Positions 39,601-47,493 of a stretch of DNA of 64,000 bases are shown piece by piece. The notes under the pieces were generated by a model, which was given only the letters and a program-made list of their open reading frames with translations, searched no databases and was not told the origin of the DNA. How positions within the stretch are numbered: position 1 is the first letter of the stretch; each line of letters begins with the position of its first letter. The translations under genes and the position numbers were made by a program. Origin of the DNA: Tritrichomonas foetus (Eukaryota > Parabasalia > Tritrichomonadida > Tritrichomonadidae); the NCBI GenBank assembly GCA_001839685.1, contig MLAK01000421.1:116110-180109 (forward strand), given 5' to 3'.

Positions 39601-41812
39601 TTCGAGAATTTCATCATCATCTTCTTCTTCTTCACTTTTGACCCCATCATCTTTAGTAAGCAATCCAAAAACAGGTCCAAACAACAACAAGAATAAACTC
39701 AATAAATTGAAAAGTAGAAACAATTCTCTTTCTAAATCACGTAATGAAAATCATCGAAATGTCAAAGGCTACAAGAACAATAAGAAAAAAAGTTATCCAA
39801 ACATCAATGAATTAAAACCAGTTACATTTTTAGATGATCAAACGAAAAGTGAATTAATGAAAAAAGATTTTCCGATTTTCCCAATGGCAAAAAGTCACAT
39901 TCCTGATTCATCAACAATTGAAATTGATTCTGATTCGCATTTCGTTAAAAATGATGGTCAAAGAAAGCCATTGAAAATTTCTTTACAAAAAGCAATATCT
40001 TTATTTGATGATGGAAAAATTATATATGTCACTAAGCCAAGACGCAATTTATTTTTATTTAAAGCTACTAAACATGTTGAACTCATTGATGAAAGTGATA
40101 ATGAAGATGAAAATATCCTATTTTCTGTCTATTCTAAACGAAAATTGTTAAACAATCCCAATTTCAATACAGGCATCTATAACACCAGCAGTAATAATAA
40201 TAAAGATTCGCCAAAAAGCAATTTTATCGCACGAAGAAGGGAAAAAAAGAAGTTTTTAACTAATACAAGAGCCAATATTCCTGATAATGAAGAAATTAAA
40301 TTTGGAAATTCCCCAAGAAAAGAAGCAAATTCAATAATTAACAGTTTTCAAGAAGAAGAATTTGATGATGATGGAAAGAAAATCGAAATGTTAATGGATA
40401 GAATTCGTGGGACTGAAAACGCTAGCAGTTCAGGACTACTCCACCAACATCAAAATAACAGTAACAACAATACTAATACGAATAATAATAATATAAAAAG
40501 TGATGATGATAATGATAAAAAGAGTAAGCTGCCTGTGTTGAATTCAACCAAAATAAGTGTTTCAAAATCGACACCAAAAACCATAAAAATTGGAAAACTT
40601 AATCCAACTTTTGCTGAAACTCCTTCCCCTCATGGAACACTCAAAAACCAAAAAAGAATCATCAACCTAAATCAATTTCACAACAAGAAAACTTGCAAAC
40701 ATTCGCAATCAACTGCAGAATTGAATCGAAATGATAATAATGAAAATGATCAGCCTTTCTATCAAACTGAATTTAATGGTGATTTATTTATTAGTTCGGA
40801 ATTCAGTGAAACTGATAGGCTAAAAATGCATATTTTAGATATAAATGATAAATTGATCAATGTAAATAAAGAAATTAAAACTTTACAGCAAAAATATCAA
40901 AAATTAATAATGAAAAATTGTAAATTCCTTTTGGTGGATTCTTTTACAATTTTACCTCCTCCTCCATTGAAAAATAAACCTGTTCAAACAACTTTAACTT
41001 CACTTCAAGTTTGTGAAATCTTGAAAAAGTTTGAACCATTAGCGAAAAATGTTGTTTATCAAGAACAAATAGACATTCTCCAAAAGCGATTAGACAATTT
41101 ACAATTCCAACTTCGAAGTTTAGAAAAAGATAATGAAAAATTGAATAGAAGGACAATAAATTTACAAAAACACTTAGAACCGAATATCTCAGCAGATAAA
41201 GCTACTGTTCAAGCACTTATGAGTGCTCGACGTCATCGAAGGAGGTTAGAGAGAGGACTAAGGAATGCTGAGCGAGAAAATAGAGAACTAGATATAGCGT
41301 TAACTAGGGCTAAAATGGATTTGAACGAAGTCAAGCGAAAAATTGAATGGCAAAAATCTGTTTCCAACTCAATCAAAGAGAGAATTCAAGGAAAAAGTAA
41401 AGTTTCATCGGAAATTTTTATATCTGAAATCAAGCAATATAAAAAGGAAATTAAATCAACAAAAGAACAAATTAAAATGTTAGAAATTGGTGAAAACTTC
41501 TATCAAAACCGAATAAATCAATTGAATCTTGAAATTAATTCAAAAACTCCGATTTTGAAGGAAGACATAGAAAAAATTGAGATAAAAATTGATAAAATGA
41601 AAAAAGAATGTAAATCAGAGAAACCAAATGTAATTACGCCTGATGAATTAAAAGAAATTGAAGATGAACAAAATTCAGCTCAAATGAAAATTGAAGAAAT
41701 CGAAGAAATGATAAAATTGACAACTAATTATATAAAGCATGCAATTGAAGAATATGAAAATTATAATATAAAAATCCCTGGCGGGCTTAAAATGTTTGAA
41801 TTGTTTGAATAA
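36605..41812 (+). CDS. Giant low-complexity protein with terminal coiled coils
   Basis: 1735 residues from ATG at 36605. Residues about 25-165 form a coiled coil (MKQLLSELQKENASYKISKK...). Residues about 330-1060 are extremely rich in Asn, Lys, Ser, Glu and Asp with a poly-Ser tract near 985-1010, typical of disordered scaffold regions. A more ordered module at about 1065-1180 contains KPVTFLDDQTKSEL, KISLQKAISLFDDGKIIYV and PRRNLFLFKATKHVELIDE. The last 300 residues are a second long coiled coil, including a basic helix (ALMSARRHRRRLERGLRNAE). No known family is recognised; architecture suggests a cytoskeletal or basal-body scaffold (inference). The acidic and basic stretches are interspersed, which argues against simple DNA binding. 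Confidence 0.85.
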   Translation: MNVSFSALKTIPKGNKHNGIFSKAQILAMKQLLSELQKENASYKISKKQLTTSTKEISATNVKLQNGITERRRHFNELKKCVENYAFIFMKMNDKYHDAEMRLKNYESLAINQNSQINEQISSIQEKIDLIKIKTNSYIKAKKNDEESIQKIFHLSKLKKDLVESNKILREEAKKFLSMIDYKRLKNDPTYENRINALQIIMQRIDQECDFIYATDNFDEFSNLNQKLDGTNSIFLDLEEVLQGKTAFDENNQNENKNHIIAFNESNLTLSTIFETPRNHSEINYPSTVPNSTRSLQTARNKNNHSPSIVNSESLVLTQSPIDKNREDLLLGIHSPNLIDKIDNIHFIDEPGSDEMSDNRTDSCMPKSPHNKKTNLFINSPNSKNRNQPKNEAILKSSTNSFSNNSLGNQNNKSPKNSGKDKNDNEKKSENDQKLNHNNSRKKNKDLENESEDEADIIKFPLHENKIGGKNKSKKNQQVDKKANKILKKEGKSTDKNHNNDFLTKNKNDSSGYENGTIKDCKSNRENKNDYIDNSESSRNVIDSNSNHDSRINNKKSSKKGKTQQQDELIKDNPNGKCHNTNEKNSNEYKINKDEHLQGKKAIEENKGISNNSNAENRNELNKNNEISKNSNAKENRSKKIKKNITTEDKDESENIKTEDEKENYGKNANGKQSNSKQPNENVQNETRTKKSNLFIKNDENKLHDNDDKHNENENDGDSDEYPIKSKKEADFIIPTKSRKNDLCLKENSSENSHLDIKSLSSSERNKSSDKRKSRKTKRKSRNQSANSSYSGISDKTSEDNSKNPIKKKRRRRSSNSKKSKNRISKSQNANNDSEDGQKIENDDEKSHQNHNLINPPRINQKNRLSKFSCTNHPNLDENKSTNHNHKKPKENTDEHNGKFIDDEQSLHSSELMNESSNSESKSHTKKINREKNKIKSTSKRSNSPKSQQSASSTKNEKESSNNFIKTIPTSKAKSKKQRSKSYDSNSSSSSSSSSSSSSSRISSSSSSSSLLTPSSLVSNPKTGPNNNKNKLNKLKSRNNSLSKSRNENHRNVKGYKNNKKKSYPNINELKPVTFLDDQTKSELMKKDFPIFPMAKSHIPDSSTIEIDSDSHFVKNDGQRKPLKISLQKAISLFDDGKIIYVTKPRRNLFLFKATKHVELIDESDNEDENILFSVYSKRKLLNNPNFNTGIYNTSSNNNKDSPKSNFIARRREKKKFLTNTRANIPDNEEIKFGNSPRKEANSIINSFQEEEFDDDGKKIEMLMDRIRGTENASSSGLLHQHQNNSNNNTNTNNNNIKSDDDNDKKSKLPVLNSTKISVSKSTPKTIKIGKLNPTFAETPSPHGTLKNQKRIINLNQFHNKKTCKHSQSTAELNRNDNNENDQPFYQTEFNGDLFISSEFSETDRLKMHILDINDKLINVNKEIKTLQQKYQKLIMKNCKFLLVDSFTILPPPPLKNKPVQTTLTSLQVCEILKKFEPLAKNVVYQEQIDILQKRLDNLQFQLRSLEKDNEKLNRRTINLQKHLEPNISADKATVQALMSARRHRRRLERGLRNAERENRELDIALTRAKMDLNEVKRKIEWQKSVSNSIKERIQGKSKVSSEIFISEIKQYKKEIKSTKEQIKMLEIGENFYQNRINQLNLEINSKTPILKEDIEKIEIKIDKMKKECKSEKPNVITPDELKEIEDEQNSAQMKIEEIEEMIKLTTNYIKHAIEEYENYNIKIPGGLKMFELFE
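39560..39648 (+). repeat. In-gene serine-codon microsatellite
   Basis: TCT/TCA/TCC-type trinucleotide repetition encodes the poly-Ser tract of the giant protein, interrupted by one Arg-Ile pair. Its reverse complement gives a spurious poly-Glu/Asp frame. Confidence 0.9.
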
Positions 41813-41983
41813 ATTATGTTTTTATGCGTGAAGGTAATTTATATATTTGATTTTTTTCTATATTTTTTTGATGTCAACGTTTATGAGGATAATTGGTCAA
41901 AAAAGTCATAAATAGATCTTTTTGAAAGGTATAATCATTGTTGTTTTTTTATATAACATTTCAGTGTATTTGCTTACTTCATT

Positions 41984-42223
41984 ATGATTCACCAACGACA
42001 AGATCAAATAGCAGACCAAATACGCCAAATAGTCATAGAGGAACGAATTCCAACTACAGTGCAATTAATACAGAAGGAAATAGAAGAAACAGGTGCAAAA
42101 ATTGCAGAATTGGAAAGATTGATTGAAGAAATTAAAAAATCCCAACGATTAAGGAAAAATATATCAGTAGGATTCATTTTTGGCCTCTTGTTGGTGGCAG
42201 TTTCAACAATTCAAGTATTTTAA
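41984..42223 (+). CDS. Small tail-anchored coiled-coil protein
   Basis: 79 residues from ATG at 41984. An amphipathic coiled coil (about 5-52, with IQKEIEETGAKIAELERLIE) runs directly into a basic cap KKSQRLRKN and one hydrophobic C-terminal segment (ISVGFIFGLLLVAVSTIQVF) that ends the protein. This is the classic layout of a tail-anchored membrane protein inserted after translation, as in small SNARE-like or organelle-tethering factors. No family recognised. Codon composition is coding-like and the frame has clean ends; the overlapping 41938-42126 frame is rejected in its favour. Confidence 0.6.
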   Translation: MIHQRQDQIADQIRQIVIEERIPTTVQLIQKEIEETGAKIAELERLIEEIKKSQRLRKNISVGFIFGLLLVAVSTIQVF

Positions 42224-42643
42224 TGATTGAATTAATTTTTTTTTGATTGATATAAAAAAACATTAATAGAAATTGTTTTTTTTAATTTTACAATGAAATA
42301 ATTAATTTTAATGAATAAATCTTGACATCAAATTATTTCGAAATAATAAAATTGGCAAGTGTGATACATGTGCTTAATTAATATATGTAGAAGAAATATG
42401 AATTGTAAATAATGCGAAATTTTCAATATATCCAAAACCCTTTTCGAAATAACTTGACGACAAAAGATGAAATAAATTGAATTTATATTTGTCATACTAA
42501 GGGCCAAATATATATAGAAACATTTTTTTCACCGTAACATTTCAAATGTTTCTTTATGATATATCAATTTTGAATCAACGATAAGATATTTTCTATACAT
42601 TGAAATTAACCACTTATTCTTTTCTCTTATTTTTGGCATACCA
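42224..42643. other. Intergenic spacer
   Basis: AT-rich spacer between two plus-strand genes, with T8-T9 tracts near 42240 and 42270. It should hold the promoter of the C2-like gene. No gene seen. Confidence 0.4.
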
Positions 42644-43921
42644 ATGACTGATTTCAGAAATGCATCTCATACTGTTTATGTGAGAGTCACAAAGATGTAT
42701 CTGCCTAAATCTCATCCAAATATTCCTCGGAATTTATTTCAACAAATATCACCTGAGGGATCTGGCGTAATTACGCCGCTTGTTCCAATGCAAATGCCAG
42801 AGATGCATTCTTCCAGTGCCATTTTGGTATTCAAATATAAAGACATTAAAAAAGCTAATATTTATTTCATTGTTACTGAATTTACACAATTTGGTGAAAT
42901 TGAAACATGCAGATTATGTCTTCCTCTCTCATGGTTCCCCTTCGGATACATGGTTCATCATTATTTCCCTTTTATTACAAAAACGCCTGAATTGGGCACA
43001 CCATTCATTGAATTGGATGTTCACTTGGCAGCCGACGATCAACTACCATTCAAAGCATACTATAGCACATTGACTGTTATTCCAACATGGGTTCCGCCAG
43101 AAATAATGACTGCTGGCGCCACAGTCATCAAGCCAGCTAATGGCAACCTCACAGCAACACATCAACCAAATAAAAATGCAATTGATCAACAAAATAACCA
43201 GCAAAGCAACAAATTAAAGAAACAACCAATTAAGAATTCTAATAATCAACCAACGAATAATTCAAAAGCATCTAAGAAAGAAGCTGTAAAGAATGAAAAA
43301 ATATATTCATCATCAGACGATGAACATTCAATTTGTCTTGAAGAATTAGGTGGATTTGATGAAGGATTAGATGATATGAATTCAAAAGACCAAATACCTT
43401 TCAATCAAAAACAACATCCATCACTTCCATTCCCTGAAATTCCTGCATCTCAAATCGAAGAAATGCCACCACTTGATGATCTCGATGAAGCAGAAAATAA
43501 TCATCTGTCAAAGCAGACAATCGCCCAACCACAACAAAATGTACAACAACAACAAAATGTACAGCCACAACATAATGTACAGCCACAACAAAATGCACAA
43601 CTACAACAAAATGCACAACTACAACAAAATGCACAACTACAACAAAATGCACAACTACAACAAAATGCACAACTACAACAAAATGTACAACAACAGCAAT
43701 CATACTTGCAACAAAGTAATCCAATTCCACATATTGAATATCCACCATTTCCACCATTACAACAGACTTCACAGATTCAAACAACAAACCTAAATTCATG
43801 CACAGAAAATCCTTCATACAAACAAGAAATGCAAAATGAAAACAATGGAGATGAATATTCTATTGATGAAGAAATGAATCAAGTTCCACAAAAGAAAAAG
43901 ATGGCCCCAATGTTGAGTTAA
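42644..43921 (+). CDS. C2-like domain protein with Gln-rich repeat tail
   Basis: 425 residues from ATG. Residues 1-150 are beta-rich and resemble a C2-type sandwich: HTVYVRVTKMYLPKSHPN, SAILVFKYKDIKKANIYFIV, GTPFIELDVHLAADDQLPF and YYSTLTVIPTW. Acidic calcium-loop residues typical of calcium-binding C2 domains are not obvious, so a calcium-independent type is more likely. The C-terminal part is disordered, with an acidic block (SSSDDEHSICLEELGGFDEG) and a run of the hexamer QQNAQL repeated several times (about 300-350). No signal peptide. Probably a cytoplasmic adaptor; C2 assignment is tentative. Confidence 0.65.
   Translation: MTDFRNASHTVYVRVTKMYLPKSHPNIPRNLFQQISPEGSGVITPLVPMQMPEMHSSSAILVFKYKDIKKANIYFIVTEFTQFGEIETCRLCLPLSWFPFGYMVHHYFPFITKTPELGTPFIELDVHLAADDQLPFKAYYSTLTVIPTWVPPEIMTAGATVIKPANGNLTATHQPNKNAIDQQNNQQSNKLKKQPIKNSNNQPTNNSKASKKEAVKNEKIYSSSDDEHSICLEELGGFDEGLDDMNSKDQIPFNQKQHPSLPFPEIPASQIEEMPPLDDLDEAENNHLSKQTIAQPQQNVQQQQNVQPQHNVQPQQNAQLQQNAQLQQNAQLQQNAQLQQNAQLQQNVQQQQSYLQQSNPIPHIEYPPFPPLQQTSQIQTTNLNSCTENPSYKQEMQNENNGDEYSIDEEMNQVPQKKKMAPMLS
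43531..43696 (+). repeat. 18-bp in-gene tandem repeat encoding QQNAQL/QQNVQP
   Basis: About nine 18-base units of the form CAACAAAATGCACAACTA. The five central copies are identical and the flanking copies diverge (GTACAGCCA), consistent with recent expansion in the middle. Confidence 0.95.
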
Positions 43922-44181
43922 TTGTTATTTATGTAGTAAACCACTTATTATAGCAATCATCTTTTTTTATCAACCAATATGGTAATTAATTATATTAATT
44001 GAATAATTGTATTTCGATATGACGCAAGAGTGGACTTCAAGAGAGAAAGTGATATGAACTTTTTTTTGAGAGTATAAAGTTTTCAATTATATTATTGCGA
44101 CGATTACTTTTCATCTTAAATAATTGAGGGATACATCAAAAACGATAGATGCTATTCACCATTTAAATTCACCTTGTTTAG

Positions 44182-45666
44182 TCTCATCTAATTAATTTCT
44201 CTTATAAGGAAACACCAAGTCTCCAAAACGGATTCACTTTGCAAAAATATATTGAAAGAGAACATAATAAAGAATATGATGATTCCATTAAGTCAAAAAT
44301 TGAAATAAATAATGAATTGAATAATTGTTTAATCAACATTTCTATTTGTTTTAAAAATGGAAATCCAATTCGGCTTTTAAGCCAATTAAATGTTCTAAAT
44401 AATATCACAACAGATCATTTTTTTGAACCAAATTATTTATATTTATCAAATGAAATTCCAACAATTTTAATGCAAATTGCATTTGATAAACATAAACGGT
44501 TTTCTATCAAATGTGTTCTCACAGCAATGTCAATCATCGAAAATCTCACGTTTGATGAAATTTATGGTCATTTTCCTTTTTTTAATGAATTAGATATTAT
44601 GACATCAGCATGTTTGTCACTTTTATCTGAAAATCCTGATATTAAAATATATTCTTTAAAGATATTAATTAATTGCGCTTGGATTGATAATTCGAATATA
44701 CAATTAATTTTGAATACTTTTCCACTTGAAGAACTTTTAAATATTCTAACGAATGATTCATTCCCCGAACAGGTTGAAAGGCGAATTAAATATTATACAG
44801 CTTCTTTACTTTATGTTTTGAGTATGGCACAGATAAAAAGCTTTATTCCTTGTTTCTATGCAGCAGCAGATTACATCCTAAACTTAAAGATTCCACAAAC
44901 CGATTTATTTATTTTATGGATAGTTTTAAATTGTGTGGATTCTGATCCAGACACTTTAAATCAATTCCTTAGTAATCCAGAACTCATGAATTTACTTCAA
45001 TATTGTATAGAAATTAATCAAAATTATTCTCGATTGAAACCTGCCGTATTAATCATTGAAAAAATCTTTGAGAAGTATCCTGAAACTTCCCAAAATTTCG
45101 ATATTTCTCCTCTTCTAAAGTTTCTCTATAGTAGTAATAATATTTTTAATAATTCAGTTGAAAATGAAAATTATGTGAGAAAAGAAAATTGTTTTGAAAA
45201 TGATGATGAATTCGTGGATTCTGTTTTCAAGATTTTTCAAAATGTTGCAAAAATTCAATTTTATCCATTTTTTTGTGATTTTTCTTTTCTCTCAATTTGT
45301 TTTCAATTTTTTTCTGTGAAGTGTTTTGCAATAAAATGTTCAATTGCTATGTTCTTTTGTATCTTATTGGAGAATTCTGATATTTCTCAAATTCATCTTT
45401 TAATTCATGCTCACATCACTCAAATGATCATGGAAATGATTGAAGCTGAAAATGAAATATACACGATGATTTTGGCATTGGTTAAACTCTTTGAATGTGC
45501 CAATATTTATGATAATGAAACATTTAATTTGTTTTTTTCGGAATTTTCGACAGATACTATTGATTCCATCAACATTTTTGAATTTAAAGATGACAATTTA
45601 CATTTATTTATCGACAAATTAAAATTACAATTCAATGAAATAGTGAAAGGGAAAAATATTGAATAA
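44182..45666 (+). CDS. Armadillo/HEAT-like helical repeat protein, no ATG start visible
   Basis: The frame is open from 44182 to the TAA at 45664-45666, but it holds no ATG until about residue 78 of the frame counted from the TTG at 44239. Coding-looking residues (SYKETPSLQNGFTLQKYIE) precede that TTG, so the true start is probably missing or in an upstream exon. The product (about 475-495 residues) is all-helical with repeated hydrophobic pairs (IKIYSLKILINCAWIDN, LFILWIVLNCVDSD, MILALVKLFECANIYD), as in ARM/HEAT repeat scaffolds. A possible first exon could begin at the ATG at 44019 (MTQEWTSREK), but no clear splice signals are seen. A 5'-truncated pseudogene is the alternative. Confidence 0.6.
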   Translation, partial: SHLINFSYKETPSLQNGFTLQKYIEREHNKEYDDSIKSKIEINNELNNCLINISICFKNGNPIRLLSQLNVLNNITTDHFFEPNYLYLSNEIPTILMQIAFDKHKRFSIKCVLTAMSIIENLTFDEIYGHFPFFNELDIMTSACLSLLSENPDIKIYSLKILINCAWIDNSNIQLILNTFPLEELLNILTNDSFPEQVERRIKYYTASLLYVLSMAQIKSFIPCFYAAADYILNLKIPQTDLFILWIVLNCVDSDPDTLNQFLSNPELMNLLQYCIEINQNYSRLKPAVLIIEKIFEKYPETSQNFDISPLLKFLYSSNNIFNNSVENENYVRKENCFENDDEFVDSVFKIFQNVAKIQFYPFFCDFSFLSICFQFFSVKCFAIKCSIAMFFCILLENSDISQIHLLIHAHITQMIMEMIEAENEIYTMILALVKLFECANIYDNETFNLFFSEFSTDTIDSINIFEFKDDNLHLFIDKLKLQFNEIVKGKNIE

Positions 45667-45683
45667 TACAAAACTCTAGAAAG

Positions 45684-45719
<36 letters not shown>

Positions 45720-46397
45720 TTTGTTTGTTTGTTTGTTTGTTTGTTTGTTTGAAACAAAGTTATTCCCAGCCAATAGAAATACACATATTATGATTCTTTT
45801 ATTTATGAATGAATTTATATTACAAGACATTGTGTCAAAATAAAAGTATCGCGTTAAGTCATATATCCTCGTGAATGAAACGAATTGACGTCAATCAACA
45901 ATTCTTAATGTGAAACTGATCTTGGACTCATTTAAAAAAAAAAAAACTTTTACAGCCTGCATGCAACATTGGAGTTCTTAAAATAATGAATATGTTTGGT
46001 AAACATTATATATTGAAATTGATATACTCACCTTTATGACGGTAAAGCATTTAAAATATAATTGTTTTGATTGTTAAATCATTTAGGCTTCATTATTACA
46101 ATGATATTTGACTTTATTTTTCCTTTCATTTATATGGTGTATATTTCTGTAATAAAATTGTTTTTTACTTACATGTGAGAATGCTACATTGATGTTTCAT
46201 ATTAAATGATGAATTCTGAAATATTCGCATTTTTTCAAAAAAAAAAAAAATACTTTTTTTCTTGTTGAAAATTGAATTTCATAGATAGGATTCATTATAT
46301 TTCTATAATAAGTATGATCATCTTAATAATTGTTGTTATTTTGGAAATCATTCATGATGTCAAATTTTCAAAAACTCAATAAATCTCTCAATTTTGA
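45667..46397. other. Intergenic spacer with T tract and GTTT microsatellite
   Basis: Holds the T tract and (GTTT) repeat listed separately, two A12-A13 runs (near 45933 and 46238) and otherwise plain AT-rich DNA before the next gene. No gene seen. Confidence 0.5.
45686..45750. repeat. T33 tract followed by (GTTT)8
   Basis: A run of 33 T (45686-45718) is followed directly by eight GTTT units (45719-45750). It begins 20 bases after the stop codon of the upstream plus-strand gene. Confidence 0.95.
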
Positions 46398-46862
46398 ATG
46401 TGGGTGACAGCATTCCCTATCAAAAATTGTTATTCAAAAAATTGTGTAATTGTGATTCAATATGATATGATGAAAGCTGGACGCCCAAAATATCATGTTA
46501 AAGCAAAATGGATTACTGTTTATGGTGCTGGTGGATCTCTGATGTATTTTGAATTGGATAAAAAAGGTAACTTAAACAGGAAAAATAATGTTCCATTTTA
46601 TGTTCCACACCATGTTGATATTATCAAACCAAATCAACAAATCAATGATTTTAATGATAATAATTCAGATAAAATCAACAAAAATGATGAAAACATTGAA
46701 GAAGTGATTGATAATGCAGAACAATTTGACATGGAAAAAACTACGGAATTACCTGACAAATGGAATAACCAGTCGTTTGGTGATGAATTTGATGGTGAAG
46801 AATTCTTCATTGGAGAAGATGATCCATATGGAGGATATGAATCCTATGATTTTATTGAGTAA
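46398..46862 (+). CDS. Unrecognised small acidic protein
   Basis: 154 residues from ATG at 46398. The N-terminal 75 residues look folded (NCVIVIQYDMMKAGRPKYHV, KWITVYGAGGSLMYFELDKK, NVPFYVPHHVDII). The rest is Asn/Asp/Glu-rich and strongly acidic, ending GEDDPYGGYESYDFIE. No family recognised. The short ordered block with an abrupt start suggests either a small complete protein or the last part of a larger one whose 5' end is lost; the upstream DNA shows no coding continuation in frame. No signal peptide. Confidence 0.6.
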   Translation: MWVTAFPIKNCYSKNCVIVIQYDMMKAGRPKYHVKAKWITVYGAGGSLMYFELDKKGNLNRKNNVPFYVPHHVDIIKPNQQINDFNDNNSDKINKNDENIEEVIDNAEQFDMEKTTELPDKWNNQSFGDEFDGEEFFIGEDDPYGGYESYDFIE

Positions 46863-47493
46863 ATAATTGAAAATAATCACAAAAACATAATTCATCAAAA
46901 TCAGGATGAGAAATTTGTCTTCCCAAAAAAGAAACTTTTAAGGGTAGAAAAAAAAATGTTTTTATTAAAACTAAGATGTGTAATTCATTATTGATCATTT
47001 TATATATGGTTTGATTTTCGCAGAAATGTTCAATATCATCTAAGATTGTCCATTTTTTCATTTCATGATGTCTCTCTATCTTAAATTCCATGTTAAAATA
47101 TTTCATCTTGGTTATCATTTCTTTAAATTAGTAATCTAACAAGTATGCTCCTAACTCCTTGAATTTATTTGAAGTTTCCTTTGTGTAGATTTTTTTGTCT
47201 ATTAATGGAAACTGTGAAACATTCATGGTAGGATAAAGAAGACCAAAACTTAAAAGAAAAGTTATGAAAATGCTTGATTATTTTGATATCAAAGTGTTTT
47301 TTATTTCATTGATTGAGAGTTTTCTTAATCATAAGAATAATGATATAATCAAAGAAATATATCAATCAATGATATATTTCAATCAATGAAATATATCAAT
47401 CAATTGATTGAACAAACAAAAGTTTTTAAAAAAAACACTATGAATGAAATTTTAAAAAGGAAATGCGTATTGATTAACTCTATATTATTATTT
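46863..47493. other. Convergent intergenic spacer with inverted repeats
   Basis: Spacer between converging genes. An 88-codon minus frame (46852-47118) overlaps the end of the plus gene and is not credible. Clustered inverted repeats lie at 47300-47410 (listed separately). Confidence 0.5.
47354..47380. repeat. Hairpin-forming inverted repeat
   Basis: GAAATATATCA and its exact complement TGATATATTTC are separated by ATCAA: an 11-bp stem with a 5-base loop. Further copies of ATCAATCAATGAAATATATC and TCATTGATTGA lie on both sides (47305-47410). It sits between converging genes, where it could form a structure in either 3' transcript. Confidence 0.7.

Noticed and set aside
39445..39723. Acidic minus-strand ORF
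   Set aside because: Antisense of the serine microsatellite in the giant protein.
43401..43817. Val/His-rich repeat ORF on the minus strand
   Set aside because: Antisense of the QQNAQL tandem repeat; any frame through an 18-bp repeat without stops stays open.
45507..45830. Minus-strand ORF with poly-Lys and KQTN repeats
   Set aside because: Reads the T33/(GTTT)8 microsatellite in reverse and overlaps the end of a better gene.
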